Shown: positions 40,531 through 49,685, counted from the first letter of the stretch. The stretch: DNA of 64,000 bases from Deltaproteobacteria bacterium (GCA_016703535.1 JADJBV010000001.1:4206001-4270000); one strand, 5' to 3'. The notes: generated by a model not told the origin, from the letters alone. Translations and numbers: made by a program.

Positions 40531-42180
40531 TCAGCTCCGAAAGGCCCGGGAGAGGGCGATGGAGTGGGCATATTCGTCGAGGGCGGCCTGGCGCTCCCCA
40601 GGCCCCCAACCCAAACGAGGCCCGATCAGATCGGCCACCCGCTCGGCCGCGCCGGTCGCTTGATCCTTGGCGGTCAAGGACAAGGAGGTTCGCCGCACCA
40701 AGATGTCGTCCACCGAAAGCGCGAGCTCGTGATCGACCGCGTGCAGGACCTCGGCCCAGATCACGTCCCGATCCGCCGCCACCCGCTCCGCCAACTTCCG
40801 ATCGTCCTTCAGGTACCGCAGGACCTGGGGGGCTCGAGCCGCGTAGACGTTGGCCAACCGGGCCGCGATGTCGGCCGGGAGTTCGGCTTCCTTGGCGATG
40901 GTCTCGGCGAGGGCGTCGAAGTCATGCGAGATGCCCCGGGCCCCGGGCAACAAGGCCTTGTGGGACTTGGAGGCGCCGATCGGGAGCCCGGCCGCGGCCA
41001 GGGCCGCCTCGGCGGTTTCGGCCGCCATCCGCCGGTAAGTGGTCAACTTGCCGCCGGCGACGGTGACCATCCGCCCGTCGGTGTAGATCTGGTGCTCCCG
41101 GGGGACCTCGGACTCGCTGGCCGCTTGATCCACCTGGATCAGCGGGCGCAGGCCGGCCCAGGTGGCGAACACGTCGTTCGGCACCAACTTGGCGCTCGGG
41201 AAGTTGTGGTTGACGGCGGTGAGCAGGTACTCGACGTCGGCCCGGGTCACCGAAAGCTCCGACGGATCGCCCTTCCAGTCGGTGTCGGTGGTGCCGATGA
41301 CCGTGCGCCCGGACCACGGGATCGCGAAGAAGACGCGACCATCTTGGGGCGCCACCAGGGCGTTGGCGTGGTGGGTGTGGAGCTTCTCCCGCTCGACCAC
41401 CACGTGGACCCCTTTGGTGGGCCGAATGACCGCACTTTCGACCTGGGCCATTTGCCGGAGGTGATCGGTCCAGGCCCCGGTGCAGTTGACCACCCCTTTG
41501 CCGAACACCTTCAGCTCTCGGCCGCTCAGCCGATCCCGGAAGTGCACCGTGGCCAACTCGCCGTTTTGGCCCTCGATGGCCGTGACCTGGGCCCGGGTGA
41601 TCACCGGCGCGCCCAGCTGGCTGGCGGCCAAGGCGTTCTCCAGCGTCATCCGGGCGTCGTCGGTCATGCAGTCGTAGTAGATGATCCCGCCGGTGAGGCC
41701 CTCGGGGTTGAGGAGTGGCTCCCTCTCCAGGATCCGCTTCGGCGAACGCAGGGTGATGTGCTTCTTTTCAGCCTTGAAGAGGGAGAGGCCGTCGTACATC
41801 CACAGGCCCACGTCCATCATCCACAGCGGGAAGCGCCCACCCTCGTAGACGGGCAAGGCAAACAACAAGGGCCGCACCAGGTGGGGCGCGATCTTGCGCA
41901 GCGCCGCCCGCTCGTTGGTGCCCTCGAAGACCAAACGGAACTGGTAACTCTCCAGGTAACGCAGGCCTCCGTGGATCAACTTGCTGGAACGGGACGAGGT
42001 CCCAAAGGCCAGGTCCCGTTGCTCGAGCAACAACACCTTGCGCCCGCGCAGGGAGGCGTCATGGGCCACCCCGGCGCCGTTGATGCCGCCGCCGATGATC
42101 ACCAGGTCGAAGGTCTGGTCGGCGATCTCGTCCAGCACCAAACGGCGGGCACGCCCGTCGAAGTAACGTTCGGTCTCCAT
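40531..42180 (-). CDS. glpD: Glycerol-3-phosphate dehydrogenase (FAD, aerobic)
   Basis: A 549-residue membrane-associated flavoprotein that oxidises glycerol 3-phosphate to dihydroxyacetone phosphate and passes electrons to quinone. The N-terminal FAD-binding site is DLVIIGGGINGAGVAHDASL, followed by LLLEQRDLAFGTSSRSSKLI and HGGLRYLES; IPWSGRTVIGTTDTDWKG and ATWAGLRPL are further family blocks, and the C-terminal domain is helical. Length is normal. It stands within a 6-base gap of a degenerate HD-GYP gene and 2 bases of a DUF2231 gene; no glycerol uptake genes are near, so it is not in a classical glp operon. Confidence 0.97.
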   Translation of the reverse strand: METERYFDGRARRLVLDEIADQTFDLVIIGGGINGAGVAHDASLRGRKVLLLEQRDLAFGTSSRSSKLIHGGLRYLESYQFRLVFEGTNERAALRKIAPHLVRPLLFALPVYEGGRFPLWMMDVGLWMYDGLSLFKAEKKHITLRSPKRILEREPLLNPEGLTGGIIYYDCMTDDARMTLENALAASQLGAPVITRAQVTAIEGQNGELATVHFRDRLSGRELKVFGKGVVNCTGAWTDHLRQMAQVESAVIRPTKGVHVVVEREKLHTHHANALVAPQDGRVFFAIPWSGRTVIGTTDTDWKGDPSELSVTRADVEYLLTAVNHNFPSAKLVPNDVFATWAGLRPLIQVDQAASESEVPREHQIYTDGRMVTVAGGKLTTYRRMAAETAEAALAAAGLPIGASKSHKALLPGARGISHDFDALAETIAKEAELPADIAARLANVYAARAPQVLRYLKDDRKLAERVAADRDVIWAEVLHAVDHELALSVDDILVRRTSLSLTAKDQATGAAERVADLIGPRLGWGPGERQAALDEYAHSIALSRAFRS

Positions 42181-42186
42181 CGGCCC

Positions 42187-43533
42187 TCAACCCACTCGCA
42201 GGCGAGAGTTCGCCTTGTCCAGGATCTTGATCGGGGTGATGGCCATGACCTTCATGAAAACGCGCAGCAACACCGGGTCGAACTTGTACTTGATCTGGCT
42301 GGACATCAGGGCCAACGCGATCTCCGGCCCGTAGGCCTCCCGGTAGGGGCGTTTGGAGGTCAAAGCGTCGTAGGTCTCGGCGATGGCGATGACCTTGCCG
42401 TACACACCGAGGCCCATCTTGGGCATCACCAGCTCGATCTCGCCGTCGGGCATCTTGCGCGGGATCGCGTAGTCCACCTTGGACTCGTAGGCGGCCACGA
42501 TCCGGTTCATGGTGGTCTTGTCGAGGCCTCGGGTGAAGAGGATCTTCTTGGCCGATCGCAAGGGGTAGAGATCGATCAACTTGCGCTCTTCGTCGCTGAG
42601 CCCGCCGGCCCGGTGCATGATCTCGTCGGGGACCCCGATCAGCCCGATCTGGGAGAACAAGGCCGCCATGCCCAGGTCGTGAATCTGGCGTTTGTCCAGG
42701 CCCAGCTCGGCGCCGAACACCACCGATAGAAGGGCGGTGTTGACCGCGTGGTAGGGCAGGTATTCGTCTTCGGCCCGGGTGGTGGTGACGCCCAAGAAGT
42801 GGCTGCGCTGGTCGTGGCTGAGGTCGACCAGGTCCTGCACCAAACGCCCGGCCTTGGCGAAGGGGATCGAGTAGTCGCCGTTGCCGATCTTCTCGTAGTA
42901 CTTCCGCATGAAGAAGACCGCCCGGCAGTAGACGGTCATCAGGTACTTCTTGCGATCGATCTGCTCGTTGAGGTCGGGCTCGGCCTGGAGCTTGTCCAGG
43001 AGCTCCTTGACCATCTTGTAGCGCGCCAACTTCAGCGACGGGAGCTGCCGGCCGTCGACGCCGTCTTCTCCGACCTGACCCTTGTATTCGCCCGAAAAAA
43101 CGTAGAGGAAGTCGCGGATCTCTTGGGTGGTGACCGGTCGGTTGGTGGAGAAGCCGCCGATGTCGCGCCGCTCGAACTCGGCGGTCAGGTACTGCACGCT
43201 CTCCAAGGCGCCGAAGTCGAAGCGCAGCTGGGCGTTGTTCAGGTAGATCATCGTCCCGGCGGCCTGCAGGTTGATGTGTTTGTCCTGGGCCACCACCGAG
43301 TTCATGGCCTCCCGGAGGGTCTCGATGGGCTTGAGGAAGATCGCGTTGTCGGGCGCGTGGATCTTCACGTTCCGGACCAACATGTAGAGGGTCGAGACGA
43401 TCTGCTTGCCCAGGTGTTGGAGCTTCTGCTCCCGGCGAACCTTGCCCGGATCGAGATCGCCGGAGGTCTTTTCATCGTCCAGGGTCGAGTCGTCCAGGTC
43501 CTTGGTGCCGGCTTTGGTCTTGCCTTCAGCCAT
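42187..43533 (-). CDS. Degenerate HD-GYP-like protein
   Basis: A 448-residue cytoplasmic protein. ATG at 43533 is preceded by GGGGGA and overlaps the HEAT gene by 8 bases. The first 240 residues are helical with an acidic lead. The C-terminal part (about 245-440) has the HD-GYP layout (EDEYLPYHAVNTALLSVVFG, MAALFSQIGLIGVPDEI, LYPLRSAKKILFTRGLDK, KVIAIAETYDALTSKRPYRE), but the catalytic HD doublet reads Ser-Gln (about 294-295) and the HHExxDGxGYP block is AAYESKVDYAIP. H262 remains. It is thus probably not a c-di-GMP phosphodiesterase but a binding or scaffold protein. It is paired with the HEAT-repeat protein gene. Confidence 0.88.
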   Translation of the reverse strand: MAEGKTKAGTKDLDDSTLDDEKTSGDLDPGKVRREQKLQHLGKQIVSTLYMLVRNVKIHAPDNAIFLKPIETLREAMNSVVAQDKHINLQAAGTMIYLNNAQLRFDFGALESVQYLTAEFERRDIGGFSTNRPVTTQEIRDFLYVFSGEYKGQVGEDGVDGRQLPSLKLARYKMVKELLDKLQAEPDLNEQIDRKKYLMTVYCRAVFFMRKYYEKIGNGDYSIPFAKAGRLVQDLVDLSHDQRSHFLGVTTTRAEDEYLPYHAVNTALLSVVFGAELGLDKRQIHDLGMAALFSQIGLIGVPDEIMHRAGGLSDEERKLIDLYPLRSAKKILFTRGLDKTTMNRIVAAYESKVDYAIPRKMPDGEIELVMPKMGLGVYGKVIAIAETYDALTSKRPYREAYGPEIALALMSSQIKYKFDPVLLRVFMKVMAITPIKILDKANSRLRVG

Positions 43534-45337
43534 CTTGTTGTTCCCCCGGCTGTCCACCCTGGAGTTCGGTCTTCAGCCGCAACGCCGCCTTGTGGGCAGC
43601 CTGCAAGACCTCCTTGCTGTTGTTCCGGTTCTGGACCTCACGGGCCAAGACCTTGAAGGCCGGCACCGAGTGGTGCGCCTGCAGCCCCACGACCGCCATC
43701 ATCTTCAGATCGTTGCTCTTGCCCCGTGCGAAGAGGCCACCCTTCGCCTCGAAGATCTGGTTGAAGTAGTCGAGGGCCAGTTGGGTCCGGGTCTCACCGA
43801 GCGCGGTCGCGATCGCCACCCGCTCTCGGTTGTCTTTGCCCAGGTAATCTTCGGCCTGCATCAACTTCACCAGGGCCGGTCCCGCCCGGTTGGGGCTGCG
43901 CACCGCCAAAGCCCGATAGGCGCCGAGCCGCATCTGCAGATCGTTGTCGGTGGCCGCCTTTTCGATGTAGCGCAGCGCCACGTCTTCGTTGGACTTGGCC
44001 AGGGTCTTCAGGCCCTCCAGCCGGATCATCACGTTCGGGTGGTCCAGGGTCTTGGCGATCAGCGAGATCTTATTCTCGGGGTTGATCTTCAAGATGATCG
44101 CCAACATGTCCTTCACGACGTTGGACGAGTTGTGATCCAAGCGGCGGGCAAAGACCTCGACGTGTTTGTTGCCGATCACCGCCAACACATCGATCAAGAT
44201 CCGGCGGCCTTCTTGGCGCTCCATGGCCGACAACATGTCCACCAGCGGGATCAGCTCCTCTTCGGTGCAGACCGAGAGGTAAGCCTTCACCGCCTCCTCG
44301 TTGAGGTCCTTGTTGAGCAACAGGTACTGGCCGACCGAGTCCAGCCGTTGTTGTTCGGCCATCCGACGCTTGAAGGTGTCGGCCAAACGCCGGATCATCT
44401 GGGACCGTTCGGGCGGCAGCGGCTTGGTCGCGATGGTCTGGAAGCGCTGCAGCAGAGCGACCGAACCCTTCACGTCCTCGGACACCAAGAGGGTGTCGAG
44501 GACCTGGGTGAAGGCGTCGAGCATCAGGTCGTAGTCGGCCGGAACACACTCCAGCTCCAAGGTCTGAAAGAGGATCAACACCATCTTGGCGAAGAGGCGC
44601 TTTTTTTCCTCGAAGTAGAGCTCCTCTTGGACCCAAGTTTTGTCCTCGGGGCTGGCGGTGCGCCCCGAAACGATGCCACCTCGGACCTGGTCCACGTCCT
44701 CCAGCTCCAGCTCCAGATCTTCGGCCGAAAGCCGGGCGAAGCGGGTGATGTCGTCGCTGTTGGCCGCCAGCTGCTTCCTCAGGTAGCCGATGATCTTGTC
44801 GACCTCGATCTCCACTTCCTCTTCGCTCATGTCGCCGAAGCCGAAGCCCTCGACGACGATGTGCTCGATGAACATGAAGTTCTCTTTCCAGAGGCGAGTG
44901 ACCATGTCCTCTTGGAAGAGCTGGGCCTCGCTGACCTTGCCCATGGCCAAGAGCACGAACTTGAGCAGCTCCTCCGCCGGGATCCCTTGGCGGAACATGA
45001 AGTACCGGAGCCCGTCCCGGTAAAACTTGTAGGTCAGGTTCTCCTTGTCCTGATCCTCGTAGACCGGGTGTTTTTTGAACTCGAGGGTGTAGGGCGTGAC
45101 CTTGAGCGGTAAGACCTCGTTGGCGTTCAGGAAGGCCGTCAGGGCGTTGTAGGCCGGCTCCAGATATTCGGCGTAGCGAGACTCGGCGTGTTTGTAGATG
45201 CCGATGTTCTTGATGCCCTTGAGCAACAAGAACACGAAGTTCCCGATCTCCTTGGCGAGTCGGACCTCTTCCTCTTCCGGGAGGTCCCCGGTGATCGCGG
45301 TGGGTTTTCCGGTGGCCATCTGGGGAAGCTCCGGCAT
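43526..45337 (-). CDS. HEAT-repeat protein
   Basis: A 603-residue soluble, all-helical protein. The first 350 residues (for example LLLKGIKNIGIYKHAESRYA, FFRDGLRYFMFRQG-type region) are unassigned; the last 250 carry HEAT-like repeats (LIAKTLDHPNVMIRLEGLKT, DNDLQMRLGAYRALAVRSPN, DLKMMAVVGLQAHHSVPAFK). No enzyme motif was seen. The N-terminal part shares the KIHAPDN/IYKHAES-style opening with the neighbouring HD-GYP-like protein (LVRNVKIHAP versus LLKGIKNIGIYKH), so the two may be related and bind each other. Their genes overlap by 8 bases. A role as scaffold or in a signalling output is inferred. Confidence 0.85.
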   Translation of the reverse strand: MPELPQMATGKPTAITGDLPEEEEVRLAKEIGNFVFLLLKGIKNIGIYKHAESRYAEYLEPAYNALTAFLNANEVLPLKVTPYTLEFKKHPVYEDQDKENLTYKFYRDGLRYFMFRQGIPAEELLKFVLLAMGKVSEAQLFQEDMVTRLWKENFMFIEHIVVEGFGFGDMSEEEVEIEVDKIIGYLRKQLAANSDDITRFARLSAEDLELELEDVDQVRGGIVSGRTASPEDKTWVQEELYFEEKKRLFAKMVLILFQTLELECVPADYDLMLDAFTQVLDTLLVSEDVKGSVALLQRFQTIATKPLPPERSQMIRRLADTFKRRMAEQQRLDSVGQYLLLNKDLNEEAVKAYLSVCTEEELIPLVDMLSAMERQEGRRILIDVLAVIGNKHVEVFARRLDHNSSNVVKDMLAIILKINPENKISLIAKTLDHPNVMIRLEGLKTLAKSNEDVALRYIEKAATDNDLQMRLGAYRALAVRSPNRAGPALVKLMQAEDYLGKDNRERVAIATALGETRTQLALDYFNQIFEAKGGLFARGKSNDLKMMAVVGLQAHHSVPAFKVLAREVQNRNNSKEVLQAAHKAALRLKTELQGGQPGEQQDG

Positions 45338-45369
45338 CGTAACGACGGGCCGGGCTTGGCTTCAAGGGC

Positions 45370-46122
45370 TCAACGGAGCTTGGCTTTGAGGGCGGCCAAG
45401 GAGTCCTCGACGGCGTCGCCGGTCAGCGCCGGGGGCGGCTCTTTGCCGGGGCCAGCGGGGAGTTCTTTCGCCATCTTGGCCTTCAAGGCCGCCAGGGCGT
45501 CGTCGGTGGCCGAGTTGGCGATGCTGGCCTCCAACATCATCATGTCAGGGGTTTGGCCGGAGACCACCTCCGCCTCCACCTCGGCCCGAATCACCCGTTC
45601 TTCCATGCGGTTGAAGGCGTCCAAGGCAGCCGAGACGCTGTTTTGGGTCTTGTTGGCGGCGCCGACCCGGGCCCCCTTGGCCTGGGCCGAAGCCTGCCGA
45701 GCCATGAGGGCGGCCCGTTTGGCGGGCATCTCCGCCAGGCGACGCTCCAGCTCCCGGGAGGCCAACTCGAGCTGCTGGATCTGGGCGTCCTGCTCGGCCA
45801 GGGCCGAGTTTTCGGCTTCGGCCCGGGCTTCGGCGGCGATCTTGAGCTCCAAGCACTTCCTGGCCAGGTCTTCGTTGTTCAGCTTCAGGGCCGCCATGGC
45901 CTTTTTTTCCAGGTCGACCGCCTCGATCAGGGCCTTGTCGCGGCGGTTTTCATTGAGGCGTTTTTGGCTTTTGGCCTCGATAATCGCGTCCTTGGCCTCG
46001 GCCTTTCCCTTCTTCATGTCGTCGATCGCCTGATCGAGGAGCTTGGCGGGGTCTTCCGCCTTTTCGATCAAGGCGTTCAGGTTGGACTCGAGGACCTTGG
46101 AGATTCGACTGAGGATACCCAT
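45370..46122 (-). CDS. PspA/IM30-family protein
   Basis: A 250-residue coiled-coil protein of the PspA/Vipp1 family. The family start MGILSRISKVLESNLNALIE is followed by EDPAKLLDQAIDDMKKGKAE and long helices; the C-terminus ends in a short conserved-looking helix (DSLAALKAKLR). PspA-like proteins bind the inner membrane by their N-terminal helix and repair it under envelope stress. ATG at 46122 has AAGGAG upstream. No sigma-54 promoter and no pspF/pspBC partner are visible, so stress control here may differ. The HEAT gene starts 32 bases downstream, and the Zn-ribbon gene is divergent. Confidence 0.92.
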   Translation of the reverse strand: MGILSRISKVLESNLNALIEKAEDPAKLLDQAIDDMKKGKAEAKDAIIEAKSQKRLNENRRDKALIEAVDLEKKAMAALKLNNEDLARKCLELKIAAEARAEAENSALAEQDAQIQQLELASRELERRLAEMPAKRAALMARQASAQAKGARVGAANKTQNSVSAALDAFNRMEERVIRAEVEAEVVSGQTPDMMMLEASIANSATDDALAALKAKMAKELPAGPGKEPPPALTGDAVEDSLAALKAKLR

Positions 46123-46219
46123 TGCTGACTCCTTGAACGCGGAAGAACGCCCGAAGTTTTCGCTCCCTTATGATCTTTAGCTTGATCGGGGGCGGGATCC
46201 AAACTAGTGGCTCCCGTTC

Positions 46220-46666
46220 ATGGCTCTCCGTAAGGCTGGCTACAAGCCGGGTGACGAGGTCGATTCCAAGTGCACCAAGTGCAAGATGGTTTTGGCCCAT
46301 ACCATTATCGCGATGGTGGGCGAGGCGATCGCCCGGGTGAAGTGCAACACCTGCCAGGGTGAGCACGCTTACCGTCCGCCGCCCTCGGCGAGTGAGGCCA
46401 CCGCCAAGCGGCGCCGGGCCGAACGCAAGACCGCCGCGACCGACAAGGTGGCGGCGATCACCACCGCCGCCGACTACGACGGCTTGGTCGAAGGCCGAGA
46501 CCTCTCGGCCGCCACGACCTACAGCATGAAGATGAGCCTCGCCGCCGAGGACGTGATCAAGCACCCGAAGTTCGGGGTGGGCTTGGTCGTTGATGTCAAA
46601 GACGGCAACAAGGCCCACGTCGCCTTCCCCGAAGGCGGACGGATCCTGGTCTTCGGGCGCGCTTGA
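46220..46666 (+). CDS. Zn-ribbon protein with UvrD/CarD-type C-terminal motif
   Basis: A 148-residue soluble protein. The N-terminal zinc ribbon has C18-x2-C21 and C42-x2-C45 (SKCTKCKM, VKCNTCQG). A Lys/Arg/Ala-rich linker follows. Near the end is EDVIKHPKFGVGLVVDVKDG, the V-x-HP-x-FG-x-G-x-V motif of small SH3-like/Tudor-type domains seen in the UvrD/PcrA C-terminus and CarD, which bind RNA polymerase or nucleic acid. It may therefore be a transcription- or repair-associated factor; that is inference. truD starts with TTG inside its stop codon (TTGA), so the genes are coupled. Confidence 0.85.
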   Translation: MALRKAGYKPGDEVDSKCTKCKMVLAHTIIAMVGEAIARVKCNTCQGEHAYRPPPSASEATAKRRRAERKTAATDKVAAITTAADYDGLVEGRDLSAATTYSMKMSLAAEDVIKHPKFGVGLVVDVKDGNKAHVAFPEGGRILVFGRA

Positions 46667-47724
46667 GCGACCCGTTGCTCCGGGTCACGGCCGAGCTGCC
46701 CGGCTCGGGCGGTCGGCTGACCCCAGCCCCGGAGGACTTTCAAGTCAGCGAGCTGTTGCCCTACGCCCCGACGGGTGAAGGCGAACACCTCTTCCTCTTC
46801 TTCGAAAAGCGCGACCTGACCACACCGGAAGCGGTGCGACGGATCGCCTCGGCCCTCGGCAGAGTCGACGGACGTGGTCAACCTCAGCCCGAGGTCGGCT
46901 TCGCCGGCATGAAAGATCGACACGCCATCGCCCGACAGTGGTTGTCGGTGCCCTGGCCCATCAAGGCTGGCGAACTCCCGGCCTTGGACTTGGATGGGAT
47001 CACGGTGCTGACCTCCATCCGCCACGGCCACAAGTTGCGGCGAGGTCATCAACGGGGCAACCGCTTCCGCATCACCTTGAGGGAGGTGCCGAGCGGCGGC
47101 CTGGAGCGGGCCCAAGCGGTGGCCGAGCGGCTGCGGGCCATCGGCGTGCCCAACTACTATGGGCCCCAACGCTTCGGCAAAGACGGCGACAACGCGGCTC
47201 GGGCCTTGGCGTTCCTGCGGAACGAAGCGCCGGCACCCCGGGATCGTCGCCTTAGGGATCTGTTGGTGTCTTCGCTTCAGTCGGAGATCTTCAACCGCAT
47301 CCTGACGCTGCGGATCCAAAGAGGCCTCTACAACCAGGCCTTGCTCGGCGACGTCATGCAAAAACACGAGACCGGCGGGATGTTCGTCTCCACCGACGCC
47401 GCGGTCGATCAGGCTCGGGTCGAGCGGCTGGAGATCTCGCCGACCGGTGTGTTGCCCGGCAAAAAGGCCAAAGCCACCGAAGCCGACGCCGCCGCTTTGG
47501 AGGCCGAGGTGTTGGGGACCTTGGGCTTCGATCCGGCGATCATCGATCGCTACGCAGACGGCACCCGCCGGGTGTTGCGCCAACCCCTGGATCCGGAGCT
47601 GCACCTGTCGGGGGCCGAAGACACCTTGGTGCTCGAGGTCTCACTCCCCAGCGGCTCGTACGCGACCGTGTTGCTCGATGAGCTGGTGAAGCCCGAGGGC
47701 GCCCGCTTCGATCGCAGCGAATAG
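46663..47724 (+). CDS. truD: tRNA pseudouridine(13) synthase TruD
   Basis: A 353-residue TruD-type pseudouridine synthase of normal length that makes pseudouridine at position 13 of tRNA-Glu. Recognised by TPAPEDFQVSELLPYAPTGE, the catalytic GFAGMKDRHAIARQW (Asp85), RRGHQRGNRFRITLR and PNYYGPQRFGKDGDNAARAL. The C-terminal ATVLLDEL is the family end block. The TTG start at 46663 overlaps the upstream stop; the protein then begins SDPLLRVTAELPGSGG. It is co-transcribed with the Zn-ribbon gene. Confidence 0.97.
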   Translation: MSDPLLRVTAELPGSGGRLTPAPEDFQVSELLPYAPTGEGEHLFLFFEKRDLTTPEAVRRIASALGRVDGRGQPQPEVGFAGMKDRHAIARQWLSVPWPIKAGELPALDLDGITVLTSIRHGHKLRRGHQRGNRFRITLREVPSGGLERAQAVAERLRAIGVPNYYGPQRFGKDGDNAARALAFLRNEAPAPRDRRLRDLLVSSLQSEIFNRILTLRIQRGLYNQALLGDVMQKHETGGMFVSTDAAVDQARVERLEISPTGVLPGKKAKATEADAAALEAEVLGTLGFDPAIIDRYADGTRRVLRQPLDPELHLSGAEDTLVLEVSLPSGSYATVLLDELVKPEGARFDRSE

Positions 47725-47779
47725 ACCCATCGGCGAACCTCGAGGGAAGACCGCGGGGCCCCCTCACGTATCAAGCGCC

Positions 47780-49195
47780 GTGGTGCTTCGCAGACGGCTC
47801 TTGGTTCCCGCGGTTTTGCTTTTGGTCGGTTGGGCCGCCGGTTGTGGCGAGACCCGCGAGCGCTCCAGCTGCGGAAACGGCCTCCTCGATCCCGAGGAAC
47901 TCTGCGATCAAGACCAGTTGGCTGGGGCGTCTTGTGAATCTGAAGGGCTCGGGAGCGGTGCGCTGAAGTGCAAGTCATCCTGCAAAGAACACGACCGGTC
48001 AGGGTGCAGTGGTCCGCTCAGCTGTGGTGACGGCCTGATCCAAGCACCGGAGGTGTGCGACGGGACCAACGTGGGTCCGGTCAGCTGCGCCTCGTTGGGG
48101 CGGGGAGAGGGCGCCCTGGCCTGCACCTTCAACTGCCTCGGGCTGGTCACCTCCGGCTGCGCTCAAGCCGACGCCGGACTGCCACTGGATGCCGAGAGCG
48201 TGGATCGAGGGACCGTGGACGGCGGGTCACCGGACGATGCCACCACCACCGACCTGGGCCCGGTCGGCGACGCGGGCCCCGGGAACTCGCCCCCGATGTT
48301 CGGGGCGATCGGCCCCAACCCCTTGGCCCTGACCGAAGGCCAACAGCTAACCCTGGAGGTCCAGGTCACCGACCCGGACGGGAGCGCCGATCTGTTGTCG
48401 GTCAACCTCCGGGCGCCAGCCGGCACCTTGATCGGTCCCTTGGCCGCGACCAGCCCAACCACCTTCGCCATCGCCCTGAACTGGACCTCGATGTTGGCGC
48501 TCGGGCCCGGCGACTTCTCGGGCTCCACGACGGTGAATTTGCGCGTCGAAGCTTTGGATCGGGCCGGGCACCAAGTGGATCGGGTGCTCCCCTTGCGCTT
48601 GCACTGCGACGGGACCCCGAGCGGCGGCGCCTGCAATGGGACCTGCACCCCTTTGGACACCCCCGGGGACTGCGGCGCTTGCGGCGCGAGTTGTGTCATC
48701 AGCGGCTACGGGCAGTGCGTACGCCCAGGCGTCTGCGGCGGCTACGAGCGCAGCTCCACCACGGTGAGCTGCGACGACACCTGTGCCAGCACCGTTTCGG
48801 GCACCTGCATCGGCGCCACCGTGGGCCGCTATCATGGAGGGACGAGCCCGGCGAGCTGCGGCTTCGTGCCCAACCTCAGCCCTTTCATCTCGGTCCAGGT
48901 CGTAGACCAATACTGCGACTGCTACGGGCGTTACGAGCGGACCCCTGGCCAGACCTGCGTGCCCGTCTGCTACGCCGCCAACGTGTCCTGCGCCTTCAGT
49001 GAAGAGACCGGCCTTCACCTCGAGTGGGTGCCGGTGGGCGGCGGGGCTCAGCTCGGCAAAACCTTCGAGTGCGAGTGGAACTATGATCCCTGGATCAACG
49101 GCATGCCGGACATCACCGGCGTCGCCGTCGGCGACATCGTCAACTTGCCCCAGTACGAGACCTTGACCTGCGCCTGTGAAGCCCCGCCGAGGTGA
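47780..49195 (+). CDS. Lipoprotein with Myxococcus Cys-rich repeats
   Basis: A 471-residue lipoprotein; signal peptide MVLRRRLLVPAVLLLVGWAA with lipobox AAGC (Cys22). Two Myxococcus-type Cys-rich repeats follow (CGNGLLDPEELCDQDQ..., CGDGLIQAPEVCDGTN...), then an Asp-rich tether (about 132-175), a cadherin/Ig-like stretch (PPMFGAIGPNPLALTEGQQL, EVQVTDPDGSADLLSVN), and a C-terminal Cys-rich domain of about 200 residues with over 20 cysteines. Such proteins are surface lipoproteins of unknown role. GTG at 47780 is set by the signal peptide. It stands alone on the plus strand between truD and a convergent operon. Confidence 0.9.
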   Translation: MVLRRRLLVPAVLLLVGWAAGCGETRERSSCGNGLLDPEELCDQDQLAGASCESEGLGSGALKCKSSCKEHDRSGCSGPLSCGDGLIQAPEVCDGTNVGPVSCASLGRGEGALACTFNCLGLVTSGCAQADAGLPLDAESVDRGTVDGGSPDDATTTDLGPVGDAGPGNSPPMFGAIGPNPLALTEGQQLTLEVQVTDPDGSADLLSVNLRAPAGTLIGPLAATSPTTFAIALNWTSMLALGPGDFSGSTTVNLRVEALDRAGHQVDRVLPLRLHCDGTPSGGACNGTCTPLDTPGDCGACGASCVISGYGQCVRPGVCGGYERSSTTVSCDDTCASTVSGTCIGATVGRYHGGTSPASCGFVPNLSPFISVQVVDQYCDCYGRYERTPGQTCVPVCYAANVSCAFSEETGLHLEWVPVGGGAQLGKTFECEWNYDPWINGMPDITGVAVGDIVNLPQYETLTCACEAPPR

Positions 49196-49202
49196 GGGGC
49201 GT

Positions 49203-49685
49203 TCAACGCCGCTGGCGAGCGGTCGACACCTGTTGCTGGAGCACCCGGGTCATGCTCGGGTGCAGGCCAGCTTGCATGAGGCGGTCGAGGGCCGCGTCGA
49301 CCTTCGGGCGTTCGCTGCTGCCGAGGGCCTCGGCCAACAACAAGCCCAGGTTGTAAGCCGCGTCCGGATCTTGGCAGGCCGAGGGCTCGAGGGCCAAGGC
49401 CGCCTGGACCAAACTCGGGTCCGGCGGGTGACGACGCCAGATCGGCAGGAGCAAGGTGGCGGCGTAACCTTGAAGGCGAGGCGATTGTTCCGAGGCCCAA
49501 GCGAGCAGCGGTCCGGCGAGGTGGGTCGCCGAGAGATCCGCGGCGGCTTGGCCCAAGAGGATCAGCTGATCTTCGTCGAACTCGGAGTGGGGGGTGCCCA
49601 GGTCGGCGAACAACGTGGTCAGGAACGGCAAGGCCCGCTCGGGAGCCTTCAGCGTCGCCGCCAGCTGCGGATCGAGGCCGCTCAA
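49203..49685 (-). CDS. Helical protein of unknown function
   Basis: A 160-residue soluble, helix-rich protein (LAATLKAPERALPFLTTLFA, YAATLLLPIWRRHPPDPSLV, AAYNLGLLLAEALGSSERPK) resembling short TPR/HEAT-type helical hairpins. No signal peptide and no family recognised. The TTG start at 49685 overlaps the stop of the previous gene (TTGA), so its synthesis depends on it. If the previous gene encodes an effector, this could be its immunity or chaperone protein; that is only a guess. Confidence 0.7.
   Translation of the reverse strand: MSGLDPQLAATLKAPERALPFLTTLFADLGTPHSEFDEDQLILLGQAAADLSATHLAGPLLAWASEQSPRLQGYAATLLLPIWRRHPPDPSLVQAALALEPSACQDPDAAYNLGLLLAEALGSSERPKVDAALDRLMQAGLHPSMTRVLQQQVSTARQRR

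Noticed and set aside
43603..43617. GCAAG-ACCTC-CTTGC resembling the 14-bp palindrome
   Set aside because: The spacer is five bases and does not match the NCAN pattern; could be chance.
45338..46219. Sigma-54 promoter for the PspA gene
   Set aside because: No TGGCAC-N5-TTGC-like element was found in the 97-base divergent gap.
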